64,000 bases of DNA from NCBI GenBank assembly GCA_050186725.1, contig JBFWYG010000011.1, positions 30,933 through 94,932 on the forward strand. The letters are read 5' to 3'. This DNA is from JADJYF01 sp050186725. GTDB taxonomy: Bacteria; Pseudomonadota; Gammaproteobacteria; Ga0077536. The position numbers and the translations under genes are program-made. How positions within the stretch are numbered: the first letter of the stretch is position 1; the number at the start of each line of letters is the position of its first letter. Positions 18,051 to 27,177 of the stretch are shown in pieces. The notes under the pieces were generated by a model. That model was not told the origin of the DNA, did not search any database, and was given only the letters and a program-made list of their open reading frames with translations.

Positions 18051-20243
18051 ATGCTCCATCCCCGCGCCACCCGCCTGCCCGTCGCGCTGCTGCGCAGCCT
18101 CGCCGGGCCGCTGGTCAAGCTGCTGTTCCGCATACGCGTGCACGGCCTGGAGCATCTCGCCGCGGCCGGTCCCCGGCGCCTTGTGATCGCCAACCACGTC
18201 TCGCTCATCGACGGCCTGCTGCTCTACCTGTGCCTGCCGCTGGAGCCGGTGTTCGCCGTGCATCCCGCCACCACCCGCCACTGGTACGCGCGCGCCGCAC
18301 TGCGCTGCGTCGACTGGCACGAGATGGACACCGGCAATCCCGGCGCGATCAAGGCACTCACCCACCTGGTGCGCGACGGCCGGCCGGTGGTGATCTTTCC
18401 CGAAGGCCGTCCGACCGGCACCGGCGCGCTGATGAAGGTCTACGACGGCCCGGCGGTGATCGCCGATCACGCCGAGGCCGACCTGGTCCCGGTCGCCATC
18501 GATGGTCCGCAGCATTCCAGGTTCGGCGCCACCGACGGGCGCTTGCGCCACACCTGGCTGCCGCAGACCACGCTCACCGTGCTGCCGCCGCGTCCGCTCA
18601 CCCTGCCGCCCGAATTGCGCGGCGCGGCACGCCGCGAGGCCGGCGCGGACGCGCTGCTCGCGGTGATGCACGAGATAGCCTTCCACGCCGCCTATCGCGA
18701 AGAGAGCTTGTTCGCGGCGGTGATTCGCGCCGCGCGCCGGCACGGCATGGGGCAGCTCGCGCTCGAAGACGCCGGCGGCGCGCGTCTCACCTATCGCGAC
18801 CTGCTGACACGCGCCTTCGTGCTCGGCGGCGTGGTCGACGGCCTGCTCGGACCGCGTCAGCGGGTCGGCATCCTGTTGCCCAGCACTGCCGCGGCGGTGG
18901 TCACCTTGCTCGCCTGCGCGGCGCGCGGGCGCGAGGCGGCGATGCTCAACTTCACCGCCGGCGCCCATGGCCTCGTGACCGCCATCGAGACCGGCGAAGT
19001 GCGCGTGGTGCTCACCTCGCGCGCCTTCGTCGCGGCCGCCAACCTCGCCGACGACCTCGCCGCCATCGGCGACCGGGCGCGGCTCATCTACCTCGAGGAC
19101 CTGCGCGAGCAGATTGGACTGCTCGCCAAGTTGACGGCGGCGCTCTGCGCGCGCGTGCCGGGTCTCGCCCACCGCTGGCTCGGACGCGGCGCGGGTCCGG
19201 ACAGTCCGGCGGTGGTGCTGTTCACCTCGGGGTCCGAGGGCATCCCGAAGGGCGTGGTGCTGTCCCACGGCAACCTGCTGGCGAACTTCGCCCAGGTGCA
19301 GACGCTCATCGACCTCACGCGCAACGACCGTGTGCTGAACGTGCTGCCGGTGTTCCACGCGTTCGGCCTGCTGGGCGGCGTGCTGTTGCCGCTCTTGAAG
19401 GGCTGTCCGAGCTTCCAGTACCCGAGCCCGCTGCACTATCGCCAGATCCCCGAGCTCTGCTACTCGCTCGGCGTGACCTGCCTGTTCGGCACCAACACCT
19501 TTCTGCGCGCCTACGCGAACAACGCCCACGAGTACGACATGTACCGCATGCGCTTCGTGATCGCCGGCGCCGAGAAGCTCACCGACGACACCCGCGCGCT
19601 GTGGTCGGAGCGCTTCGGCATTCGCATCTTCGAGGGTTACGGCGCGACCGAGGCCAGCCCGGTTCTGGCGGTCAACCATCCGCTGGGGGCGCGCCGCGGC
19701 ACGGTGGGCCGGCTGCTGGCCGCGATGGAGTACTACCTGGAGGCGGTGGACGGCATCGCCGAGGGCGGTGAACTGGTGGTGCGCGGACCGAACGTCATGC
19801 AGGGCTACCTGTTCCACGGCAGCGACGGCGCGATCATCCGGCCGTGGACCCAGCGCGGCGGGCCGGGCTGGTATGCGACCGGCGACATCGTGGCGGTCGA
19901 CGAAGGCGGTTACGTGAGCATCAAGGGCCGCGCCAAGCGCTTCGCCAAGGTCGGCGGAGAGATGGTCTCGCTCGCCATCGTCGAGGAACTGGCCGCGCAG
20001 CTCTGGCCCGACGGCCACCACGCGGCGCTGGCCGTGCCCGACCCGCGCAAGGGCGAGCACATCGTGCTCTACACCGACGTCGCGGCCGTGAATCGCCCAG
20101 ACCTGGTGGCGGCCGCGCGCGCCGGCGCGCACAGCGAACTGGTGCTGCCGCGTCACATCGTGCACCGCGACAGCATCCCCCTGCTCGGCTCAGGCAAGAT
20201 CAACTACCCGGCGCTGCGCGAGCTGCACATGGCGCAGACCTGA
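18051..20243 (+). CDS. aas: Bifunctional lysophospholipid acyltransferase / acyl-ACP synthetase
   Basis: 730 residues in two domains. The PlsC-type acyltransferase (about 20-200) has H49-x4-D54 and FPEGR (116-120). The adenylate-forming acyl-ACP synthetase (about 230-720) has the P-loop LFTSGSEGIPKGVVLSHGN and the late motif YATGDIVAVDEGGYVSIKGR. Together they re-acylate 2-acyl-glycerophosphoethanolamine at the inner membrane. Unlike the E. coli protein, no multi-helix membrane anchor was obvious. Start ATG at 18051, 62 bases after mltD on the same strand. Confidence 0.9.
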   Translation: MLHPRATRLPVALLRSLAGPLVKLLFRIRVHGLEHLAAAGPRRLVIANHVSLIDGLLLYLCLPLEPVFAVHPATTRHWYARAALRCVDWHEMDTGNPGAIKALTHLVRDGRPVVIFPEGRPTGTGALMKVYDGPAVIADHAEADLVPVAIDGPQHSRFGATDGRLRHTWLPQTTLTVLPPRPLTLPPELRGAARREAGADALLAVMHEIAFHAAYREESLFAAVIRAARRHGMGQLALEDAGGARLTYRDLLTRAFVLGGVVDGLLGPRQRVGILLPSTAAAVVTLLACAARGREAAMLNFTAGAHGLVTAIETGEVRVVLTSRAFVAAANLADDLAAIGDRARLIYLEDLREQIGLLAKLTAALCARVPGLAHRWLGRGAGPDSPAVVLFTSGSEGIPKGVVLSHGNLLANFAQVQTLIDLTRNDRVLNVLPVFHAFGLLGGVLLPLLKGCPSFQYPSPLHYRQIPELCYSLGVTCLFGTNTFLRAYANNAHEYDMYRMRFVIAGAEKLTDDTRALWSERFGIRIFEGYGATEASPVLAVNHPLGARRGTVGRLLAAMEYYLEAVDGIAEGGELVVRGPNVMQGYLFHGSDGAIIRPWTQRGGPGWYATGDIVAVDEGGYVSIKGRAKRFAKVGGEMVSLAIVEELAAQLWPDGHHAALAVPDPRKGEHIVLYTDVAAVNRPDLVAAARAGAHSELVLPRHIVHRDSIPLLGSGKINYPALRELHMAQT

Positions 20244-20282
20244 GCCTCACGCCTCATCGGCGGCCAGAACCGCGGCAATTCC

Positions 20283-20369
20283 TGTAGGGCGGACTTCAGT
20301 CCGCCATTCGCTTCGGATCTGCGACTAGCGCTCTGGAATGGAATGGCGGATTGAAATCCGCCCTACAGG
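20283..20369. repeat. Pair of inverted REP-type palindromes
   Basis: Two copies of the window-wide REP: TGTAGGGCGG + loop + CCGCCATTC at 20283-20309, and the inverted copy GAATGGCGG... CCGCCCTACA at 20341-20367. They face each other 31 bases apart between convergent aas and the DUF547 gene, as in a BIME. Confidence 0.85.
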
Positions 20370-20417
20370 TGGCTTCGATGCAGGTCGGATTCGCAGCGGA
20401 CGTTACGTCCCAGAGCG

Positions 20418-21191
20418 TCAATGCGACTGGATCGAATTGCCGTTGATGGTCGCGTCGTAGTCCATGAACTTGATGTCGTAGGTGCCGCGCTTCAGCTTCT
20501 TCGCCACCTGCTCGTCGTTCACGTACTGCGCGATGTAGCGCAAGAGCGCCTTGTCCTTCTTGCCGAACGCCTCGCGATGCTGCTCGAACACCTTGGACAG
20601 CTTGGCGGCCTGCAGCGCGTCGGAATAACGGTTGCGCCGCTTGTCGTTGACGAAGTCCCGCGCGGCCTCGTCGAGCTGCTGGTCGACCTGTTCGCCGACA
20701 TAGGCGCCGGCGCGCAGCTTGGGCGCCGAGGACGTGGCGGGGACGATGGCGAAATACACGCGCGGGTCCTCGAACTCGGCGAGGATGTCGCCCTCGATGG
20801 TCTTGAGGTCGTAGCCCTTGCCGCCGACCTCGAGATTGCGCCCGAAGAAACTCATGCGATCCATCGGGCCGTTGGGCGACTTGCCGTCGATGACGTTCTG
20901 GATCACCAGCGCGTTGTAGACGTTGATCCAGAACGCCAGGCGCTCCTTGTCGTCGGTCAGCGTGCCGAGGTCGAAGGTGGACAGTGAATCGATGTACTTG
21001 GCGAAGCGCGCGTTGCGCGCGATGGCGGGATAGTCCACGTAGCCATCCTTGACGTGCTCCTCGAGCACGCTGCCGAGCAGCGCGTCCAGTGTCTTGGCGT
21101 CGCTCGCGGCGAGCGGCAGGCTCGCGCCCAGGATCACGAACAGCACGAGGGCGCGGACGAGAACGGCGAGTGAAGGGTGCAATGGCTTCAC
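20418..21191 (-). CDS. DUF547 family secreted protein
   Basis: 257 residues with a signal peptide (about 1-29, cut near PLAAS) and the whole DUF547 domain: ERLAFWINVYNALVIQNVID, LEVGGKGYDLKTIEG, DPRVYFAIVPATSSAP, and the C-terminal FNDY-like FMDYDATINGNS. The domain has a papain-like fold in structural surveys, but no catalytic activity is known. It probably acts in the periplasm. It is a single gene, divergent from the TVP38 fusion. Confidence 0.85.
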   Translation of the reverse strand: MKPLHPSLAVLVRALVLFVILGASLPLAASDAKTLDALLGSVLEEHVKDGYVDYPAIARNARFAKYIDSLSTFDLGTLTDDKERLAFWINVYNALVIQNVIDGKSPNGPMDRMSFFGRNLEVGGKGYDLKTIEGDILAEFEDPRVYFAIVPATSSAPKLRAGAYVGEQVDQQLDEAARDFVNDKRRNRYSDALQAAKLSKVFEQHREAFGKKDKALLRYIAQYVNDEQVAKKLKRGTYDIKFMDYDATINGNSIQSH

Positions 21192-21427
21192 GGCGATTAC
21201 CTGTATGATGACGAACGTGGGCCTGGAATCCCGCGGCGATACGCCGCGCCGACGACGCGGGCCGGGTGCCGGGCACCGGCGGGGCGTCGTCGGGGCCGGC
21301 AGTGTACACGACTCGCGCGGGCCGTCTTCACCTCGGCCCGGGCCGCGATGCGCGCACGCGCAAGCTGAGTCCGAGCAGTGATCGAAACTCGTAACGGCGC
21401 GTCGCGCCGGCCCGCTTCGGCCCTCCC

Positions 21428-23587
21428 ATGACCCGTCGTCGACTGCTGCTGATCTTCATCGTCTTGGCGCTGCTCGTGGCGCTGGTCCTCGATCCGACGC
21501 GCTACCTTGAACTCGACGCGCTGAAGGCGCGCCAGGCCGAACTCCAGGGCCTGGTCGCCGCGCATCGCGGTCCCGCCCTGTTGTGGGCCTTCCTGATCTA
21601 TGTCGGGGTGACCGCGCTGTCCATTCCGGGCGCGGCGGTGCTGACCCTTGCCTGTGGCGCGCTCTTCGGCCTGGCGTGGGGCACGGTGCTGGTGTCCTTC
21701 GCCAGCACGCTCGGCGCGACCCTCGCCTTCCTCACCGCCCGCTACCTGCTGCACGGCGCGGTGCAGAGCCGCTACGGCCATCGCCTCGCGGCCATCGATC
21801 GCGGCGTGCGCCGCGATGGCCCGAGCTACCTCTTGATGCTGCGCCTGCTGCCGGTGGCGCCCTTCGTGCTGGTCAACCTGCTGATGGCGCTGACCTCGAT
21901 CCGGCTGCGCGACTTCGTACTGTTCAGTCAGCTCGGCATGCTGCCGGCGACCGTGGTGTACGTGAACGCCGGCACCCAGCTGGCCGGCATCGAGCGCCTG
22001 TCCGACGTGGCGTCGCCAGGTCTCATCGCGTCCCTCGCCCTGCTCGCCATGCTGCCCTTCGTCGCCAAGGCCATCGTCGGCCTGCGACGCCGCCAGCGTT
22101 TCCTCGCCGAGCATCCCCCGCCTGCGCAGGTCGATCGCAACGTCATCGTGATCGGCGCGGGCTCGGCCGGCCTGGTGGCCGCGTTCATCGCCGCGGCGGT
22201 GCGCGCCAAGGTCACGCTGATCGAGCGCGACGCGATGGGCGGCGATTGCCTGAACACCGGCTGCGTGCCCTCCAAGGCGCTGCTGCGCGCGGCGAAGCAC
22301 ATCCACCAGGCGCGGTACGGCGCGGCTTTCGGCCTGCCGAACAGCGAGGCGCCGGTGGACTTCACCGCGGTGATGGCGCACGTCGCGCGCAGCATCGAGA
22401 CCATCCGGCCCCACGATTCGGTGGAGCGCTACACCGAACTCGGGGTCGAGTGCATCAGCGGTGACGCGCGCCTGGTATCACCGTGGACGGTGGCGGTGAA
22501 CGGTCGCGAACTGTCGGCCCGCGCGATCATCCTCGCGACCGGCGCCGAGCCCGCGCTGCCGGACCTGCCCGGCCTCGCCGAGGCGCCCTACCTGACCTCG
22601 GACACCCTGTGGCACCTGCGCGAACTGCCACGCCGCCTGCTGGTGCTGGGCGGTGGCCCCATCGGCTGCGAGATGGCGCAGGCTTTCGCGCGCTTCGGCT
22701 GCGAGGTCACCGTGGTGGAGATGGCGCCGCGCCTGCTGTCGCGCGAGGACGAGGACGTCAGCGCCTTCGTGCACCAGGTGTTCGCCGCCGAGGGCATCAA
22801 TGTCGAGACGTCGGCGCGCGCGCTGGCCTTCGAGCACGACGCCGACGGCCATCGCCTGCGCTGCGAACGCGTCACGCAGTCGCGCAGGCGACGCGCGCCA
22901 GCCGAGACCTTCAGCCTGGAATTCGATCGCGTGCTGGTTGCGCTCGGCCGCCGGCCGCGCACCGCGGGACTGGGCCTGGAAGAACAGGGCATCTCGTTCG
23001 GCGCCAACGGCTCGCTGGAGCTGAACGACCACCTGCAGAGCAGCCTGCCGAGCGTGTTTGCCTGCGGCGACCTGGCCGGCCCTTACCAGTTCACCCATGC
23101 GGCCGCCCATCAGGCGTGGTACGCGACGGTCAACGCGCTGTTCGGCGACTTCAAACGTTTCGCGGTCGACTATCGCGTGATGCCGTGGTGCACCTTCACC
23201 GATCCGGAAGTGGCGCGCGTGGGCCTGAACGAGCAGGAAGCCCGCGCGCGCGGCCTGCCCCACGAAGTCACGCGCTACGATCTCGCGGCACTCGATCGCG
23301 CGATCACCGACGATTGCGCGCGCGGCTTCGTCAAGGTGCTGACCCCGCCCGGCAGCGATCGCATTCTCGGCGCCACCATCGTCGGCGAGCACGCGGGCGA
23401 TCTGCTCGCCGAGTTCGTGCTCGCGATGAAGCACAACCTGGGACTCGGCAAGATCCTGGCGACGCCCCACGTCTACCCGACCTTGGCCGAGGCCAACCGC
23501 CACACGGCCGGCGCCTGGCGCCGCGCCCACGCCTCGCCGCGCGTGCTCGACTGGCTCGCGCGCTTCCATCGCTGGCGCCGCGGCTGA
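21428..23587 (+). CDS. TVP38/DedA membrane domain fused to MerA/Lpd-like flavin oxidoreductase
   Basis: 719 residues. Residues 1-220 are a TVP38/TMEM64 (DedA-superfamily) membrane domain with the re-entrant motif region FLTARYLLHG and LRLLPVAPFVLVNLLMAL. From about 238 a class I pyridine nucleotide-disulphide oxidoreductase follows: FAD site GAGSAG (243-248), redox pair C274-x4-C279 in GGDCLNTGCVPSK, NAD site VLGGGPIGCEMAQAF, and C-terminal HVYPTLAEANR with the His/Glu pair. The fusion would place a thiol oxidoreductase at the membrane. Electron acceptor and substrate are unknown. Confidence 0.88.
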   Translation: MTRRRLLLIFIVLALLVALVLDPTRYLELDALKARQAELQGLVAAHRGPALLWAFLIYVGVTALSIPGAAVLTLACGALFGLAWGTVLVSFASTLGATLAFLTARYLLHGAVQSRYGHRLAAIDRGVRRDGPSYLLMLRLLPVAPFVLVNLLMALTSIRLRDFVLFSQLGMLPATVVYVNAGTQLAGIERLSDVASPGLIASLALLAMLPFVAKAIVGLRRRQRFLAEHPPPAQVDRNVIVIGAGSAGLVAAFIAAAVRAKVTLIERDAMGGDCLNTGCVPSKALLRAAKHIHQARYGAAFGLPNSEAPVDFTAVMAHVARSIETIRPHDSVERYTELGVECISGDARLVSPWTVAVNGRELSARAIILATGAEPALPDLPGLAEAPYLTSDTLWHLRELPRRLLVLGGGPIGCEMAQAFARFGCEVTVVEMAPRLLSREDEDVSAFVHQVFAAEGINVETSARALAFEHDADGHRLRCERVTQSRRRRAPAETFSLEFDRVLVALGRRPRTAGLGLEEQGISFGANGSLELNDHLQSSLPSVFACGDLAGPYQFTHAAAHQAWYATVNALFGDFKRFAVDYRVMPWCTFTDPEVARVGLNEQEARARGLPHEVTRYDLAALDRAITDDCARGFVKVLTPPGSDRILGATIVGEHAGDLLAEFVLAMKHNLGLGKILATPHVYPTLAEANRHTAGAWRRAHASPRVLDWLARFHRWRRG

Positions 23588-23658
23588 CGGCCATCGCCCG
23601 GTATCGAGGCCGCGTGCATCCGGTTATCATCGAACGGTCCCAGCAAGCCATCGCTCAC

Positions 23659-24174
23659 ATGGATCTCATCGCCCGCCACATCCGCGACGTGCCGGACTTT
23701 CCCAAGCCCGGCATCCTGTTCAAGGACATCACGCCACTGCTGCGCGACGTGGACGCGCTGCGCCTCGCGGTGCAGGGACTCGCGCAGCCGTTCCGCGCGG
23801 CCGGCGTCACCGCGGTGCTCGGCATGGAAGCCCGCGGCTTCGTGTTCGGCGCGCTGGTCGCGGCGGAACTCGCGGCCGGCTTCGTGCCGCTGCGCAAGCC
23901 GGGCAAGCTGCCCGCCGCCACCACCTCGGTGCGCTATGACCTGGAGTACGGCAGCGCGGAGTTGCACATGCATGCCGATGCCATCGGCGCGGGCGACACC
24001 GTGCTTCTGGTCGACGACCTCATCGCCACCGGCGGCACCGCCGCGGCGAGCCTCGAACTCGCGCGGCGCAGCGGCGCGAAGGTCGCGGGCGCGGCCTTCG
24101 TCGTCGAACTCGACTTCCTGAACGGACGCGCGGCGCTCGGCGATTGCACGGTGCATTCGCTGCTCCACTACTGA
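23659..24174 (+). CDS. apt: Adenine phosphoribosyltransferase
   Basis: 171 residues. It converts adenine + PRPP to AMP for purine salvage. The N-terminal DVPDFPKPGILFKDITPLL, the purine hood GMEARGFVFGALVA, and the PRPP loop VLLVDDLIATGGTAAASLEL are all intact. The ATG at 23659 gives the family N-terminus; an in-frame GTG at 23614 is possible, but neither has a strong ribosome site. It lies 71 bases after the fusion gene and 32 before the TANGO2-like gene. Confidence 0.95.
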   Translation: MDLIARHIRDVPDFPKPGILFKDITPLLRDVDALRLAVQGLAQPFRAAGVTAVLGMEARGFVFGALVAAELAAGFVPLRKPGKLPAATTSVRYDLEYGSAELHMHADAIGAGDTVLLVDDLIATGGTAAASLELARRSGAKVAGAAFVVELDFLNGRAALGDCTVHSLLHY

Positions 24175-24206
24175 CGGCCGCCCGCCACCCGACCACGGGA
24201 CGCGCC

Positions 24207-24992
24207 ATGTGCCTGCTGCTCATCGCCCACCGCGCCGTGCCCGGCTACCGCCTGGTGGTGGCGGCCAATCGCGACGAATTCCATGGGCGCCCGACCGCGC
24301 CGGCCGGGACGTGGGACGATCATCCGCATATCGTCGGCGGCCGCGACCTGGAGGGCGGCGGCACCTGGCTGGCGCTGCATCGAGACGGCCGCTTCGCGAC
24401 GGTGACCAACGTGCGCGCCGGCCACGCGGTGCGCCGCGGCCCCCGTTCGCGCGGCCTCATCGTCACCGACTTCCTGCTCGGCGCGCGCGCCGCGCCGGAC
24501 TACGCGGCCGAACTCGCGTCGGTGGCGCGCGACTACGACGGTTTCAACCTGCTGGCCTGGGATGGCGAGACGCTCAGCTGGGTATCCAACCAGGGCGACG
24601 GACCGCGCACGCTCTCGCGCGGCATCTACACGCTGAGCAACGCGCTGCTCGACACGCCCTGGCCCAAGACGGAGAGACTGCGTCGCGCGTTCGAGCGTGT
24701 GATGCAGGACGTGCCGGCCGATCCCGTGCCGTCGCTGCTCGCGATCCTGCGTGACAACGCGCCCGCGGCGGACGACGAACTGCCGGACACCGGCATTGGC
24801 CAATCGCGCGAGCGGTGGCTGTCGTCGATCTTCATCGAGGGCGACACCTATGGCACGCGCTGCTCGACGGTGCTGACCGTCGCCGATGACGGTCGTGTGC
24901 GCTTCCACGAGCGACGCTACGACGCGCACGCGCGGGTAGCCGGCGACAGCCGCCACGACCTCGCATTCGCCACGCGGAGCGCGCCGGCATGA
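24207..24992 (+). CDS. TANGO2/NRDE family protein
   Basis: 261 residues beginning MCLLLIAHR, with the diagnostic NRDE at 21-24 (AANRDEFHGRP) and conserved GGRDLEGGGTWLALHRDG, FNLLAWDG and YTLSNALLDTPWPK blocks. An N-terminal Cys2 and the fold suggest an Ntn-hydrolase-like protein. The eukaryotic member is linked to lipid or heme trafficking; the bacterial role is unsettled. The gene overlaps egtB by ATGA, so the two are co-translated. Confidence 0.9.
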   Translation: MCLLLIAHRAVPGYRLVVAANRDEFHGRPTAPAGTWDDHPHIVGGRDLEGGGTWLALHRDGRFATVTNVRAGHAVRRGPRSRGLIVTDFLLGARAAPDYAAELASVARDYDGFNLLAWDGETLSWVSNQGDGPRTLSRGIYTLSNALLDTPWPKTERLRRAFERVMQDVPADPVPSLLAILRDNAPAADDELPDTGIGQSRERWLSSIFIEGDTYGTRCSTVLTVADDGRVRFHERRYDAHARVAGDSRHDLAFATRSAPA

Positions 24993-26257
24993 GCAGTCGG
25001 CCGCGCGGCATGCAGTCTCACGTCGCCGCGCCCGACCTCGCGGCGCGCTACCGCGCCGTGCGCGCGCGCAGTCTTGCGCTGACGGCCCCGCTGTCCGCCG
25101 AGGACGCCTGCGTGCAGGCGATGCCGGACACCAGTCCGGCCAAGTGGCACCTGGCGCACGTGACGTGGTTCTTCGAGACCTTCGTGCTGGAAGCGCGGGA
25201 GCGGCCGTTCCGCGCCTTTCATCCGGCCTTTCGCGAGCTGTTCAACTCCTACTACAACGGCGTCGGCCGGCAGTTCCCGCGCGCCGAGCGTGGCCTGTTG
25301 ACGCGACCGTCGCTGGCCGATGTGCTGGCCTATCGCGCCGATGTCGACGCGCGCATGGCGCCGCTGCTGACGAACGCCGACGAGGCGCTCGCGGCGACCA
25401 TCGAACTCGGCCTGCACCACGAACAGCAGCACCAGGAACTGCTGCTGATGGACATCAAGTACCTGCTCGCGCAGAACCCGCTGGCGCCGGCCTATCGCGA
25501 CGACGCGGTCCGCACGCCGAGCGTCGCCACGCCGTTAGCCTTCGTGCCGCGCGCCGCCGGCCTGGTCGAGGTCGGACACGACGCCGCGGGCTTTCATTTC
25601 GACAACGAGACGCCGCGCCACCAGGCGCTGCTGCAAGCCCACGCGCTCGCCTCGCGCCTCACGAGCAACGGCGAGTATCTCGACTTCATGCGCGATGGCG
25701 GCTATGGCAATGCCGCGCTGTGGCTGGCCGACGGCTGGAGCGCGGTGCGCGCCGGCGGCTGGCGCGCGCCGCTCTACTGGCGCGAGATCGACGGCGCCTG
25801 GTTCGAGTACACGCTGCATGGCCTCGCGCCTTTGGAGCTCGCCGCGCCCGTGTGTCACGTCAGTCACTACGAGGCCGACGCCTACGCGCAATGGGCCGGC
25901 GCGCGCCTGCCGACCGAATTCGAATGGGAAGCGGCGGCGCGGCACGCGCCCGTGCGCGAGGCCGCGGACGAGGACGCGCAGCTCCATCCGCACGCAACTC
26001 CCGACGACGCGCCGCTGCGCGACCTGTTCGGCGCAGTGTGGCAATGGACCCGCTCGGCCTACCTGCCCTACCCCGGCTTTCGCGCGCCGCCCGGCGCGGT
26101 CGGCGAATACAACGGCAAGTTCATGAGCAACCAGATGACGCTGCGCGGCAGTTGCTGCGCCACGCCACCTGGTCATGCGCGCGCCACCTATCGGAACTTC
26201 TTCTACGCGCAGCAGCGCTGGCCCTTCACCGGCATTCGGCTGGCGCGGGACGCGTGA
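24989..26257 (+). CDS. egtB: EgtB-type ergothioneine biosynthesis sulfoxide synthase
   Basis: 422 residues. The N-terminal DinB_2 domain carries the iron facial triad: H57 (WHLAHVTWF) and H144-x3-H148 with E150 in HHEQQHQE. The C-terminal formylglycine-generating/sulfatase-modifying domain has RLPTEFEWEAAARHA and ends FTGIRLARDA. EgtB joins hercynine to a thiol donor. The methyltransferase EgtD, often the next gene, is absent here: REP repeats and an SDR follow. Without EgtD nearby a related sulfoxide synthase such as OvoA-like or SenA cannot be wholly excluded. Confidence 0.85.
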   Translation: MSSRPRGMQSHVAAPDLAARYRAVRARSLALTAPLSAEDACVQAMPDTSPAKWHLAHVTWFFETFVLEARERPFRAFHPAFRELFNSYYNGVGRQFPRAERGLLTRPSLADVLAYRADVDARMAPLLTNADEALAATIELGLHHEQQHQELLLMDIKYLLAQNPLAPAYRDDAVRTPSVATPLAFVPRAAGLVEVGHDAAGFHFDNETPRHQALLQAHALASRLTSNGEYLDFMRDGGYGNAALWLADGWSAVRAGGWRAPLYWREIDGAWFEYTLHGLAPLELAAPVCHVSHYEADAYAQWAGARLPTEFEWEAAARHAPVREAADEDAQLHPHATPDDAPLRDLFGAVWQWTRSAYLPYPGFRAPPGAVGEYNGKFMSNQMTLRGSCCATPPGHARATYRNFFYAQQRWPFTGIRLARDA

Positions 26258-26271
26258 GATGAAATGGCGGG

Positions 26272-26374
26272 TTGAAACCCGCCCTACAAGGGCATACGGG
26301 GCAAAGACGGAATAGCGGATTGCAACCCGGCGCGCGAACGGCCCCGTGTATGGCCGATTTCAATCGGCCATGCG
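26272..26374. repeat. REP cluster (one clear GGCGG type, one degenerate, one GGCCG type)
   Basis: AATGGCGGGTTGAAACCCGC ending CCCTACA lies at 26274-26287. A damaged copy is near 26313-26330. TATGGCCGATTTCAATCGGC is at 26349-26368. The three sit in the 155-base convergent gap between egtB and the SDR gene. Confidence 0.8.
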
Positions 26375-26412
26375 CTGGGCCATCGAATGCCGATCCGACT
26401 CTCCCGCGCGCT

Positions 26413-27177
26413 TCAACTGCTCAAGCCACCGTTGACCTTCAAGGTCTGACCGGTGATGAACGCCGCTTCGTCCGAGCACAGGAACAGCGCCGCGGCGGCG
26501 ACGTCCTCGGGCGTGCCGAAACGCGCGAGCGGTGTCTCGGCGATGACCCGCGCGCGGTACTCCGCGCTCATCTCCTGTTCGGCGAAGGCGGTCGCGATCC
26601 AGCCCGGCGCGACTTCGTTCACTCGCACGCGCGGCGCGACGCTGCGCGCGAAGGAGCGGGTGAAACCTGTGACGCCGGCCTTGGTCGCGGCGAACATCTC
26701 CGGATGGCGCTCGGCCATGCCGCGCAGCGCGAGATCCCAGGACATGTTGAGAATCGCGCCTCCCGCGGCGCGCAGGCGCGGCGCCACCGCCCAGCAGCAC
26801 AGCATGGTGCCGCGCAGGTCGACGTCGATCAGGCGCGCGAGCTTGGCCACGTCGCTCTGCCGCGCGCCGTCGCCGGTCAGGATGTCGGCGCCGGCGATGT
26901 TGGCCCACACGTCCAGTCCGCCCAGCCAGCCCTCGCTCGCGTCGACCAGGTTCTGCACCGCCTCGGGATCGGCCACGTCGGCCTGCAGCGCGCGCGCCGC
27001 GCCACCCGCGGCCTCGATCTCGGCCACGACCTGCGCGGCACGCTCGGCCGAGCGCGCGTAGTTCACCACCACCCGCGCGCCTTCACGCGCGAAGGCCAGC
27101 GCCACCGCGCGGCCGATACCGCTGCTCGCGCCGGTCACCACCGCGCGCTTGCCGGCGAGTCGTCCGCGCGCGCTCAT
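26413..27177 (-). CDS. SDR family oxidoreductase with Phe at the catalytic Tyr position
   Basis: 254 residues, classical short-chain dehydrogenase fold. The NAD(P) site TGASSGIG is at 15-22, NIAG at about 93-96, a Ser at 146 region (LNMSWD), and the C-terminal PGWIATAF and GQTLKVNGG. The catalytic YxxxK reads F162-AAT-K166, so the tyrosine general acid is missing. The protein may be inactive, regulatory, or use another residue. The start overlaps the pgm stop (ATGA), suggesting co-expression after pgm. Substrate unknown. Confidence 0.85.
   Translation of the reverse strand: MSARGRLAGKRAVVTGASSGIGRAVALAFAREGARVVVNYARSAERAAQVVAEIEAAGGAARALQADVADPEAVQNLVDASEGWLGGLDVWANIAGADILTGDGARQSDVAKLARLIDVDLRGTMLCCWAVAPRLRAAGGAILNMSWDLALRGMAERHPEMFAATKAGVTGFTRSFARSVAPRVRVNEVAPGWIATAFAEQEMSAEYRARVIAETPLARFGTPEDVAAAALFLCSDEAAFITGQTLKVNGGLSS

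Noticed and set aside
17853..20165. 770-codon minus-strand frame opposite mltD/aas
   Set aside because: Low-complexity His/Arg/Gln-rich translation, exact shadow of aas, no motif.
22483..24174. Long frame that reads into apt
   Set aside because: Only the part from 23659 matches a family. The upstream part is an out-of-frame shadow of the fusion gene.
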